A stretch of 64,000 bases of DNA, taken from positions 1 through 64,000 of the forward strand of contig CAYRMN010000001.1 of NCBI GenBank assembly GCA_964425575.1. Reading direction: 5' to 3'. Shown here one piece after another: positions 19,263 to 27,342 of this stretch. The position numbers and the translations under genes are program-made. Source of the DNA: CAYRMN01 sp964425575 (GTDB lineage Bacteria > Patescibacteriota > Patescibacteriia > 2-12-FULL-60-25). The notes beneath the pieces are model-generated. The model had not been told where the DNA came from. It saw only the letters and a program-made list of their open reading frames with translations, and ran no database searches. Numbering within the stretch: position 1 is the first letter of the stretch; each line of letters starts with the position of its first letter.

Positions 19263-19287
19263 AAGGCTCCGTGCGGAGCCTTTTTGT
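19263..19287 (+). terminator. typA rho-independent terminator
   Basis: A nine-base-pair stem AAGGCTCCG/CGGAGCCTT with a two-base loop is followed by a T run, starting 19 bases after the typA stop. It makes the ATG at 19253 an unlikely start for the next gene. Confidence 0.8.
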
Positions 19288-19345
19288 TATATATTTTTGC
19301 TCTCGCGGATTTTATTTCGACGTGCTACATTTTTGCAGCTTCTCT

Positions 19346-19933
19346 ATGCCGACTCGACGCGAAATCGTTCTCGATATCGAAACCCAAAATACCTTTCAGG
19401 ATGTAGGTGCCTATAACCCGACATTGCTCGATATTTCGTTGGTCGGGGTTTATTTTTATGAAACAGATACGTTTGAGGCGTTTTTAGAAGACGATCTTCC
19501 GAAGCTGTGGCCACGATTGGAGCGATCAGGTCGGATTATTGGGTATAATCTTTTTGGCTTTGATTATCCCTGCATGCAGTCGTATTACACGGGTGATTTG
19601 ATGAAGCTGCCCACGATCGATATCATGCTCGAATTGGAAAAACGTATCGGATTTCGAGTAAAACTTGATGACGTAGCGCATGCTACCTTGGGTGTAGGGA
19701 AGAGCGGCCACGGTCTTCAGGCGGTCGAATTTTGGAAAAAAGGCGAAATTGAGAAATTAAAAGAGTACTGTCTTCAGGATGTGCGCATTACAAGAGATGT
19801 GTATGAGCACGCACTGGACAAGCAACAAATCGCTTTTTTTGACCGTATGGGTCAGAAACAATGGGTTCCAATGCCGATTACGTTACCCATGCCTGATGCC
19901 AAGCCGTCAATCAATTTAAGCCTTGGCTTATAG
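19346..19933 (+). CDS. Predicted DEDD-family 3'-5' exonuclease (RNase H-like)
   Basis: The 195-residue protein has DEDD acidic motifs: LDIETQ (DxE) near the start, YNLFGFDYPC in the middle, and CLQDVRITRDVYEH near the end. This is the pattern of YprB-like and PolB-type exonuclease folds. It is a stand-alone nuclease domain without a polymerase or helicase. The ATG at 19346 is chosen because the upstream in-frame ATG (19253) sits before the typA terminator hairpin. Substrate unknown. Confidence 0.75.
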   Translation: MPTRREIVLDIETQNTFQDVGAYNPTLLDISLVGVYFYETDTFEAFLEDDLPKLWPRLERSGRIIGYNLFGFDYPCMQSYYTGDLMKLPTIDIMLELEKRIGFRVKLDDVAHATLGVGKSGHGLQAVEFWKKGEIEKLKEYCLQDVRITRDVYEHALDKQQIAFFDRMGQKQWVPMPITLPMPDAKPSINLSLGL

Positions 19934-20253
19934 CTGAGTTATCCACATCTGTCTTTAGCTATAACCACTACATATTGTGGTATAATCAAAACATGACCAC
20001 AATATGTAGTGGTCGAAGGTTTCAGAAGGATCTTTCTCATCCATGATGTTTTGGAGCGGCCCTACTACAAATGAAGGAGGAAGGAAGGCCACTTCACAAC
20101 AGCAATTGATCAACTCTGGGGCATCATCTCACGATGTGCGTTGGAGATATCGACTGACATGTGCGTACATCACGAATTGATGCACGATCAATTCGTAGTT
20201 TGTCAGTTTATTGAAACCTGTAAACGTACTTACTATCCATCAATTCCGTTTTT
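19934..20253. other. nrd regulatory region and 240-base leader
   Basis: This gap contains two NrdR-box-like palindromes around a TATAAT box and then a leader of about 240 bases with folded elements: GAATTGAT/ATCAATTC at 20173-20193, enclosed by ACTGACA/TTGTCAGT. A 45-codon frame from 20043 to 20180 shows no recognisable protein. Confidence 0.6.
19965..20012 (+). promoter_or_regulatory. nrd promoter with paired NrdR boxes
   Basis: CCACTACATATTGTGG (19965-19980) and its exact reverse complement (19997-20012) resemble the NrdR consensus ACACWATATATWGTGT. Their centres are 32 bp apart, about three helical turns, as expected for cooperative NrdR binding. An extended -10, TGGTATAAT, ends at 19986 between them. 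Binding would block RNA polymerase. NrdR is inferred; its gene is not in the window. Confidence 0.75.
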
Positions 20254-22026
20254 ATGAATGATTCGGTCGTTTTAAGCACGCCTCAAAAGATTTTGGTGAC
20301 ATCTGTTCGTTGCAACGATGGGCGTATTGAGGATTTTGATTCAGCGAAACTTGAGCAGTCATTGCGTGAAGCATTTGTCTTAGCTGGTTTTGAGGTAGAT
20401 CGAGAGACGGTACGCATTCAGGGCGTCCTACAAGAAACACTACAGCGTCTTCAGCAGTCCTTTGATGGAACAAGTATCCCTGATACACAGGATATTCGAG
20501 AGATTGTTGGCGCAGCGCTGATTGAGGGCGATTTGTTCGAGGTGGCAAAGAATTATTTGACGAAGAATATTAATGTCACTGTTCCGGTGGCAGCACATGC
20601 TCGAATACCAGCGACAGGGAAGCTGGCTTCAAAAAATATCATTGCACGACGCCGTCGACTACCTGATGAACGTCAGTCCATTACCCACAAATTTGAAATC
20701 GGTTCACATGAAGGTTATGTGACCGTTGGGCTATATGAAGATGGAAAACCGGGAGAGATTTTTGTGACCATGAGTAAGGAGGGGAGCACGCTGGCTGGGT
20801 TGTTGGATGCGCTCGCAACGTCTGTCTCCATTGGGCTGCAATATGGTGTTCCACTTCGTACACTCGTCCGCAAGTTCTCTCATGTTCGTTTTGAGCCATC
20901 TGGATTTACGCCCAATCCAAATATCCGCATGGCGAAGTCAGTGGTGGATTATATTTTTCGTTGGCTGGGAACAAAATTTCCGGAAGCTGAAATGGAAATC
21001 GTAGAAACGGATGCGGTTCAAAACGAAGCATCTTCGTCACCCATTGCAGTCATTGAGGCACGAAGTCAGGTGTTAGGAGCGAGTCCCATCCTTACCACCA
21101 GAAAAGTCTACAAGCCCTTTGAGTATCCCCAGTATTTCGAGTATTTTACCAAACAAAATCAAGCACATTGGATGCCGACAGAAGTGCCTATGGAGAACGA
21201 CATTATTGATTATAAGAGCAAAATTACTCCTCAAGAGTCCAATTTGCTCACGAATATTCTTCGCTTCTTCACACAGGGTGATTTAGAGGTTAACAATAAT
21301 TACAACGCACGCCTTATTCCGATGTTTCCCAAACCGGAAATCAAAATGATGTTGTCGGCGTTTGCGCAAATGGAAGGGATTCATGTGTGGGCGTATTCAT
21401 ATCTAAACGACTCGCTTGGGTTACCTGAAAAGGAGTACTCAGCCTTCATGGAGTATGAATCCATGCGTCAAAAATATGAGTATCTTCAATCGTTTGATGT
21501 CCGTTCTGTTGAGGACTTGGCCGTAAACCTGGCCGTGTTCGGAGGCTTCATGGAAGGGGTCAGCTTGTTTTCCTCATTTGCCATCTTGATGAATTTTCCT
21601 CGTCTTGGAAAAATGAAAGGTGTCGGTCAAATTGTGACGTGGAGCATTCGTGATGAGACACTGCATAGCCAGGGGGTGTGTGCCTTGTTCCGTGATTTGG
21701 TGTCTGAAAACAAACATATTTGGACACATGAGCTGCAGCAAACGCTCTATAGCGCATGTCAGGATATGGTTCGTTTGGAAGATGCATTTATTGATACCTG
21801 TTTTTCCATGGGAGAAGTTCCTGGTCTGAAGCCAGAGCAGGTTAAGCAGTACATTCGGTATATCGCTGATCGTCGGTTAAATGATCTTGGTTTGGATCAG
21901 TTATATAGTGTTTCAAATCCATTACCGTGGCTCGACACCATGGTCAACGCCAAGGAACACACCAACTTTTTTGAAAACCGTGCGACTGAATATGCAAAAG
22001 GTTCCGTTATCGAAGATTGGAGCTAA
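20254..22026 (+). CDS. nrdB: Ribonucleotide reductase beta subunit fused to ATP-cone and TSCPD domain
   Basis: This 590-residue protein has three parts. Residues about 14-105 form an ATP-cone. Residues about 135-245 match the C-terminal TSCPD domain of class II NrdJ (LPDERQSITHKF, GYVTVGLYEDGKPGE, KFSHVRFEPSGFT). Residues about 290-590 are a class I radical-generating beta subunit. Metal ligands are all present: D343, E374, H377, E434, E468 and H471. The radical tyrosine equivalent is Y381 (EGIHVWAY). Ligand spacing after E374 (60 and 34) resembles NrdF/NrdB. ATP-cones and TSCPD domains normally belong to the catalytic chain. The gene precedes nrdA, reversing the common order. The cone probably senses ATP/dATP for the holoenzyme. 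Confidence 0.9.
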   Translation: MNDSVVLSTPQKILVTSVRCNDGRIEDFDSAKLEQSLREAFVLAGFEVDRETVRIQGVLQETLQRLQQSFDGTSIPDTQDIREIVGAALIEGDLFEVAKNYLTKNINVTVPVAAHARIPATGKLASKNIIARRRRLPDERQSITHKFEIGSHEGYVTVGLYEDGKPGEIFVTMSKEGSTLAGLLDALATSVSIGLQYGVPLRTLVRKFSHVRFEPSGFTPNPNIRMAKSVVDYIFRWLGTKFPEAEMEIVETDAVQNEASSSPIAVIEARSQVLGASPILTTRKVYKPFEYPQYFEYFTKQNQAHWMPTEVPMENDIIDYKSKITPQESNLLTNILRFFTQGDLEVNNNYNARLIPMFPKPEIKMMLSAFAQMEGIHVWAYSYLNDSLGLPEKEYSAFMEYESMRQKYEYLQSFDVRSVEDLAVNLAVFGGFMEGVSLFSSFAILMNFPRLGKMKGVGQIVTWSIRDETLHSQGVCALFRDLVSENKHIWTHELQQTLYSACQDMVRLEDAFIDTCFSMGEVPGLKPEQVKQYIRYIADRRLNDLGLDQLYSVSNPLPWLDTMVNAKEHTNFFENRATEYAKGSVIEDWS

Positions 22027-22058
22027 TCTACAGTGGATACAAACATAAAAGAAAACAT

Positions 22059-23987
22059 ATGACTTCTGCTTCACCCTCCGCTTCAACATATCTCACGGTT
22101 ATCGATGCATTATCGAACAACGATCTGCATGGCGCGCGCGATTTATTGTTAGCTGAAATCAATACCAAGACAGAAAAAAAATACAGCTGGGATTGTCCGC
22201 ATTACACAGCCGATCGAAGCGTGCAGGAGAGTATTAACCTGGATGCTGTTCCACCTGCGCCGATCTCCTATTTTGGGCTTGAGAATTTGCGTGATAGATA
22301 TTTTTTACGCGATGCCAAGGGCGAGGTGTGCGAGAACCCAAAAACGTTTTATGCCCGGGTGGCGACAGGGATCGCCAGAGGCGATAAAGAACATGCACAG
22401 CAGCTCTACAACATCATGATCCAGAATTGGTGGATTCCAGCTACGCCAACCCTCATGAATATTGGGACTAAAAAGGGACTGCCGATTTCCTGTTTCTTGA
22501 ACACGGTTCCCGATACGCTTGAAGGGATTTTCGATATTTATCGTGAGAACGCGTTTCTCGCCAAATACGGGGGAGGAATTGGGACGGAGTGGTCACAACT
22601 GCGTGGACAGAATGCGCCTCTGCAATCAAGTGGACTGCGCTCATCAGGGGTCATTCCCTTTTTGAAAGTCATGGACTCTGAAACGATGGCTGTTTCTCGC
22701 AATAGTCATCGTCGTGGTGCTGCTGCTGCCTATTTGCGTATTGATCATCCAGACATTGAAGAGTTCTTGGAAATTCGAAAGCCAACTGGCGGAGATTCGG
22801 ATCGTAAGTGTCTTAATTTGAATATCGGCGTGGTCATGACCGATGAATTCATGAAAGCCGTGGAAGAAAAACGCACGTACCAGTTGATTGATCCGCACTA
22901 TAAAACCGTGACAAAAGAGATTGATGCAACGGAAATGTGGCGCCGCTTACTCATGATGCGGGCCGAAAGTGGAGAACCCTATTTTCTGTTTATCGATACA
23001 GTCAATAAGAGTATCCCGGCTCATCATCGTGAAAAAGGACTGTTTATCCGCCAGAGTAACTTGTGTACTGAAATTGTGCTGCCGACGAACGACGAACGAA
23101 CAGCGGTATGTTGTCTTGGAAGCTTTAATTTGGAACGATATGACGAATGGAAGGATCAAATTCCCGAGCTGACGTACTGCACAGTAAAGGCCCTGGACAA
23201 CAACCTTGAAACCTTCATTGATTTAGCTGATCCAAAAGAGTTTAAGAAGGCTATCTATTCTGTTCGTCATGAACGTTCTGTTGGTTTGGGGGTGATGGGA
23301 TATCATGGATATTTAATGTCAAAAATGATTCCGTTTGAGAGTCTTCAAGCTCGTCTGATCAATAAAGAGGTTTTTAAGCGCATTCACGATGGGTCTGTTG
23401 CTGCTTCTGTCCGTCTGGGTCAGGAACGTGGCCTGCCGCTCGATGGAGGAACGCAGCGTAATAGCTACATCACGTCAGTTCAGCCTACAGCAAGTACAGC
23501 CTTTATTTGCGGAGAAGCAACACCAAGCGTTGAGCCATCAGCTGGGAATGCCTTTCTTCAGAAGACTCTCTCAGGAAGTTTTCTCGTTAAAAATCGACAC
23601 CTTGAAGATGCATTAGCCGCCAAGGGTATGAATACAACGGATGTCTGGAAGAGTATTATTGCCGCCAAAGGAAGTGTGCAGCATCTCACCATTTTGACTG
23701 ATGATGAAAAGAAGGTGTTCCGAACTGCCTATGAAATGAACATGCGTGAAATCGTACAGCAGGCAGCGGATCGACAGCCGTATATTGATCAGGCGCAGTC
23801 ACTCAACTTGTTTTTCTCAACGCCAATTAGCGGAAAATACATGGATGAAGTCCATCGTTTGGCTTGGAAACTGGGGGTGAAGTCACTGTACTATCTTCGT
23901 TCCAGCGCCCCGATTAATGCAGATTCAATTGACATGGTCAATAAAAAAAGAGAAGTGGCGACAGAGGAGTGCGCGGTCTGCCAGTAG
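22059..23987 (+). CDS. nrdA: Class I ribonucleoside-diphosphate reductase alpha subunit
   Basis: The 642-residue catalytic chain reduces ribonucleotides using a radical from the beta subunit. Key residues are visible: the substrate-site cysteine in PISCFLNT, the radical cysteine and glutamate in SNLCTEI (about C336), the partner cysteine in TAVCCLGSFNLE, and the C-terminal redox pair in ECAVCQ. It starts directly with the N-terminal helical domain and has no ATP-cone, which is instead on the beta subunit. The ATG at 22059 is preferred over the frame's earlier GTG/ATC region overlapping nrdB. There is no Shine-Dalgarno. Confidence 0.92.
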   Translation: MTSASPSASTYLTVIDALSNNDLHGARDLLLAEINTKTEKKYSWDCPHYTADRSVQESINLDAVPPAPISYFGLENLRDRYFLRDAKGEVCENPKTFYARVATGIARGDKEHAQQLYNIMIQNWWIPATPTLMNIGTKKGLPISCFLNTVPDTLEGIFDIYRENAFLAKYGGGIGTEWSQLRGQNAPLQSSGLRSSGVIPFLKVMDSETMAVSRNSHRRGAAAAYLRIDHPDIEEFLEIRKPTGGDSDRKCLNLNIGVVMTDEFMKAVEEKRTYQLIDPHYKTVTKEIDATEMWRRLLMMRAESGEPYFLFIDTVNKSIPAHHREKGLFIRQSNLCTEIVLPTNDERTAVCCLGSFNLERYDEWKDQIPELTYCTVKALDNNLETFIDLADPKEFKKAIYSVRHERSVGLGVMGYHGYLMSKMIPFESLQARLINKEVFKRIHDGSVAASVRLGQERGLPLDGGTQRNSYITSVQPTASTAFICGEATPSVEPSAGNAFLQKTLSGSFLVKNRHLEDALAAKGMNTTDVWKSIIAAKGSVQHLTILTDDEKKVFRTAYEMNMREIVQQAADRQPYIDQAQSLNLFFSTPISGKYMDEVHRLAWKLGVKSLYYLRSSAPINADSIDMVNKKREVATEECAVCQ

Positions 23988-23992
23988 CAGCG

Positions 23993-24107
23993 GTGACCCC
24001 CTCTAACTCCCCCGTAAAGGAGCGTGGCCCCACGGGGCTTTACNNNNNNNNNNGATTCCAGCGTTTTAATAAACCCCTCCTGATAAGGAGGGGGAAGGGG
24101 AGGTCAC
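23993..24107. repeat. Interrupted inverted repeat containing N gap
   Basis: GTGACCCCCTCTAACTCCCC near 23993 faces GGGGGAAGGGGAGGTCAC near 24107. Inner hairpins are GTAAAG-gag-CGTGG/CCACG-ggg-CTTTAC and CCCCTCCT-GATA-AGGAGGGG. The ten Ns at 24044-24053 lie in the middle, so the assembly probably broke on this repeat. It may also end nrdA transcription. Confidence 0.5.
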
Positions 24108-24123
24108 AATAAAGCAGGGGTGA

Positions 24124-24129
24124 TATGAT
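24124..24129 (+). promoter_or_regulatory. -10 box giving a leaderless mRNA
   Basis: TATGAT ends six bases before the ATG at 24136, placing the expected transcription start at the A of ATG. This favours 24136 over the ATG at 24130. Confidence 0.5.
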
Positions 24130-24135
24130 ATGTGT

Positions 24136-24768
24136 ATGGCTGCTCGAACCATTGTCGCTGAAGGGGTGTTGATTCTATCTAGTCTGACCTACGCCGTTTT
24201 TTGGATATGGGCCGTTTTGCATGCAACACATACGCCACGTGCGAGCATGCTTCAGCGGTTAGTGTGGGGATTGGCGCTCATTATTAATCCGACTACCGTG
24301 ATTTGGTATTGGTGTATTTGGAAGCGCACGGTATTTTGGTTGCTGTTTACGCCAGTACTTGGTCTTGTGATCTCTATGCCACTAGTCATCCATTCTCTTC
24401 TTCAGAAGGGTGATGAGACGAGGCTTACCAATCTTCTCTTTGCCTTCGGAAATACACCTTTACTGCTTGTCGTGAGTGTATTGCTGATATTCCCTTTTCT
24501 GCTGCGCTTTAATGCTTTGCTGGATGTCGGAAAAAATGCAGCCTTATCGGCCATGGATCGTAACGACTGGATTGTTACCTTTGCGTTACCTGTATTTGGA
24601 TTTGGCGCGGCGATGTCCTATTGTGTGCGAGAGCGAAAGATGTGGGCCGTTGCAGGGTTGCTTTGGATGCTTGTATTTGGGTTTTCGGTTAACGCCCTCA
24701 TGAGAAATATTATGTATGCTGTGCTCCCGTTTGGAGATGAAAAGCGGGAAGCCTACCTTCAGCACTAG
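24136..24768 (+). CDS. Hypothetical membrane protein
   Basis: The 210-residue protein has about six hydrophobic helices. The short loops contain aromatic residues (VIWYWCIWKR) and the predicted topology is compact. I recognise no family. It lies 43 bp before uppS on the same strand, but uppS has its own promoter, so a joint role with isoprenoid lipid or wall synthesis is only a guess. Confidence 0.6.
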   Translation: MAARTIVAEGVLILSSLTYAVFWIWAVLHATHTPRASMLQRLVWGLALIINPTTVIWYWCIWKRTVFWLLFTPVLGLVISMPLVIHSLLQKGDETRLTNLLFAFGNTPLLLVVSVLLIFPFLLRFNALLDVGKNAALSAMDRNDWIVTFALPVFGFGAAMSYCVRERKMWAVAGLLWMLVFGFSVNALMRNIMYAVLPFGDEKREAYLQH

Positions 24769-24772
24769 TTCG

Positions 24773-24802
24773 TTGACCCTTTTGTCGCTTTTCCCCTATA
24801 CT
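24773..24802 (+). promoter_or_regulatory. uppS promoter
   Basis: TTGACC and TATACT are 18 bases apart. The -10 ends nine bases before the ATG at 24812, leaving a leader of only two or three bases. Confidence 0.7.
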
Positions 24803-24811
24803 CTTTAGGTT

Positions 24812-25501
24812 ATGCAAACGGCCCCCCTGCAACATCTGGCAATTGTCATGGACGGAAATCGACGTTGGGCAACCGCACAGAATCTCCCTTCTATTGAAGG
24901 GCATCGTGCTGGCTATGCGCGTTTAAAAGAGGTAGGACAGTGGTGCCTGGACAGAGGGATCAAGGTGTTGACGGTGTTTGCGTTTTCGACGGAAAACTGG
25001 AAACGAACGGAACAGGAGGTGGGTTTTCTCATGGATCTGCTTGAGCGCGCCCTTGTCGATGAACTAGATACATTCCACCAGAAAGGCATTCGCTTACGCA
25101 TCATTGGGCGCCGTGAAGGGTTGCGTCCTTCCGTTATCCGCGCTATCGAACGCGCCGAAGAAAAGACGAAAGATAATGTTGCAGCAACGCTTGCAATTTG
25201 TGTTAATTACGGTGGTCGTCTTGAAATTGTAGATGCGTGCAAGAAGCTGATTGAGCAAGGTGTGGATCCTGCCACGCTTGACGAAGGGTCGATTCGTTCC
25301 GCTCTCTATTGGCCTGATATGCCAGATCCAGATTTGATTATTCGCACCTCTGGTGAAGAGCGATTATCCGGTTTTTTATTGTGGCAGGCGGCGTACAGCG
25401 AGTTATATTGGACAAAGAAAAATTGGCCAGATTTTGATGAACAGGAACTTGATACGGCTCTTGAGGTGTTTATGAGCCGTCAACGAAGATTTGGAAAATA
25501 G
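24812..25501 (+). CDS. uppS: Undecaprenyl diphosphate synthase
   Basis: The 229-residue cis-prenyltransferase has the conserved pyrophosphate-binding segment LAIVMDGNRRWA, the motif GHRAGYARLKEV, FAFSTENWKR, and the C-terminal DLIIRTSGEERLSGFLLWQ. It elongates farnesyl diphosphate with isopentenyl diphosphate to C55-PP, the lipid carrier for peptidoglycan precursors. The length is normal. The next gene begins four bases after its stop, making an operon with the penicillin-binding protein and murF. Confidence 0.92.
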   Translation: MQTAPLQHLAIVMDGNRRWATAQNLPSIEGHRAGYARLKEVGQWCLDRGIKVLTVFAFSTENWKRTEQEVGFLMDLLERALVDELDTFHQKGIRLRIIGRREGLRPSVIRAIERAEEKTKDNVAATLAICVNYGGRLEIVDACKKLIEQGVDPATLDEGSIRSALYWPDMPDPDLIIRTSGEERLSGFLLWQAAYSELYWTKKNWPDFDEQELDTALEVFMSRQRRFGK

Positions 25502-25505
25502 CTTC

Positions 25506-27329
25506 ATGCAATCTTCTATTCGTCGACAGGGGAGGGGACCAACTCCGCAAACACGGCTTCGGATATTGGCGTGGCTGCTCGCGCTTCCTCTCCTCGCTGC
25601 AATCGTTCGTTTAGGATATTTGCAGCTGATTGAACGAGAGACCTATGCGGTTTTAGCCTCAGATCAGCACGATTTAGAATCGAAACTGCTTCCAACGCGC
25701 GGAAAAATCCTTGTTCGTGATCGTGTTGATGGACAGCTCTATCCATTAGCCACGAATCGTGACATGTGGTTGATCTATGCAGTACCAAGAGGAATGAAAG
25801 ATCCGATTGCGGTCGCACGAGAGCTTGCGCCTATCGTTGAGATTCCCGAGGTCGATATTCTCACTAAACTTACTCGAGATCCACGTGATCCGTATGAACC
25901 ACTGCGTAAAGATGCAAGTACAGCCTTGGTTCAGGCAGTGAAGGCTAAGAATATTGAGGGTATTGGTTTTGTGAAGACGAATGCTCGTCTGTATCCTGAG
26001 CAAGGGATGGGCGGACAGCTTATTGGATTTGTTGCACCCGATGAACATACGGGGTCACTCTTGGGTCAGTATGGAATTGAGGGCATATTTGAAAAGCAGT
26101 TGGCCGGAAAAGTAGGTTCGCTCGTTGCGGAAAAAGATGCTGGTGGCCGTCGTCTTGTGATTGGGGACACGCATTTTCAATCAGCGGTGAATGGGTCTGA
26201 TGTCATCCTGACCATTGATCGCACGATTCAGTATCAAACATGCTTGCATGTAAAGGCAGCCGTAGAGCAGCATCAAGCTGATTCTGGTTCCATTGTGATC
26301 ATGGATCCGAATTCAGGTGCCATATTAGCCATGTGCTCCTATCCTGATTTTGATCCTGCCGAGTACGGAAAGATAAAGGATCTTTCCGTACTGAATAATC
26401 CTGCCGTTTTTACGGCATATGAGCCTGGTTCTATTTTTAAAGCCTTCACCATGGCCGCAGGACTCAATGAACAAAAAATTAGTCCAAAAACGACATACAT
26501 TGACAAGGGTGTTGAAGATATTGATGGTCATCAGATTCATAACTCTGATTTGAAGGCTCACGGACTTCAAACCATGATTCAGGTTCTTGATGAATCGCTC
26601 AATACGGGAACGGTGTTTGTACAGCGTCTTTTAGGGAAAGAAACATTTCGGCATTATGTTGAATCATTTGGGTTTGGAAAAAAAACAGAGATTGAATTAG
26701 CTCCAGAAGCTCGAGGGAATGTGAGTTCGTTGCAGAAAAAAGGTAGTATCTTTGCAGCCACAGCATCGTATGGACAGGGGATCACCATGACTCCTATGCA
26801 GTTGATTGCAGCGTATGGGGCCTTAGCAAATGGAGGGAAGTTGATGCGTCCATATGTGGTCGATGAGATTATCCATCCAGATGGCACAAAAGAACGTGCG
26901 AAGCCACAACTTATGAGTCAGCCCATTGATGCACGGAGTTCTCGTCTCATTACCGGAATGTTGGTTTCGGTGGTTGAAAATGGGCATGGAAAGCGAGCAG
27001 GTGTCCCTGGTTATTGGGTGGCTGGAAAGACAGGTACAGCGCAAGTATCGAGAACGGACGGATTGGGATATGAAAAAGATGCAGCAATCGGTTCATTTGT
27101 AGGGTATGCACCGGCGAGTGATCCGCGCTTCGTCATGTTGATCAAAATGGATCATCCACGAGACGTATTATGGGCAGAGTCATCGGCTGCCCCGTTATTT
27201 GGTGAAATGGCAAAATTCTTATTAGACTACCTGCGTGTGCCGCCAGAGCGTCCAATTAGTTCCCGATCGGTTCCTGTTTCATCCGCAACAACAACACCTG
27301 TTATTGTCAGCACGAGTACGAAGCAGTAG
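25506..27329 (+). CDS. ftsI: Class B penicillin-binding protein, FtsI-like
   Basis: The 607-residue protein has one N-terminal membrane helix (about 20-40), a pedestal domain, and a transpeptidase domain with all three active-site motifs: SIFK (in EPGSIFKAF), SLN (in DESLNTG) and KTGTAQ. It cross-links peptidoglycan stems outside the membrane. Its position before murF suggests the septal FtsI rather than the elongation enzyme, since an mrdA-type protein sits with mreBC elsewhere in the window. No PASTA domain is present. The ATG at 25506 is preferred over the TTG at 25491, which overlaps uppS. Confidence 0.88.
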   Translation: MQSSIRRQGRGPTPQTRLRILAWLLALPLLAAIVRLGYLQLIERETYAVLASDQHDLESKLLPTRGKILVRDRVDGQLYPLATNRDMWLIYAVPRGMKDPIAVARELAPIVEIPEVDILTKLTRDPRDPYEPLRKDASTALVQAVKAKNIEGIGFVKTNARLYPEQGMGGQLIGFVAPDEHTGSLLGQYGIEGIFEKQLAGKVGSLVAEKDAGGRRLVIGDTHFQSAVNGSDVILTIDRTIQYQTCLHVKAAVEQHQADSGSIVIMDPNSGAILAMCSYPDFDPAEYGKIKDLSVLNNPAVFTAYEPGSIFKAFTMAAGLNEQKISPKTTYIDKGVEDIDGHQIHNSDLKAHGLQTMIQVLDESLNTGTVFVQRLLGKETFRHYVESFGFGKKTEIELAPEARGNVSSLQKKGSIFAATASYGQGITMTPMQLIAAYGALANGGKLMRPYVVDEIIHPDGTKERAKPQLMSQPIDARSSRLITGMLVSVVENGHGKRAGVPGYWVAGKTGTAQVSRTDGLGYEKDAAIGSFVGYAPASDPRFVMLIKMDHPRDVLWAESSAAPLFGEMAKFLLDYLRVPPERPISSRSVPVSSATTTPVIVSTSTKQ

Positions 27330-27342
27330 GGTATTATCAAAT

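Noticed and set aside
19253..19345. Upstream ATG extending the exonuclease by 31 residues
   Set aside because: The stretch contains the typA terminator hairpin and encodes an unlikely peptide. The conserved domain begins right after the ATG at 19346.
20043..20180. 45-codon frame in the nrd leader
   Set aside because: No recognisable protein, no ribosome site, and it overlaps predicted stems. Could be chance.
20013..20253. Cobalamin riboswitch before the ribonucleotide reductase
   Set aside because: The leader lacks the conserved B12-box sequence as far as I can see, and the enzyme is class I, not B12-dependent.
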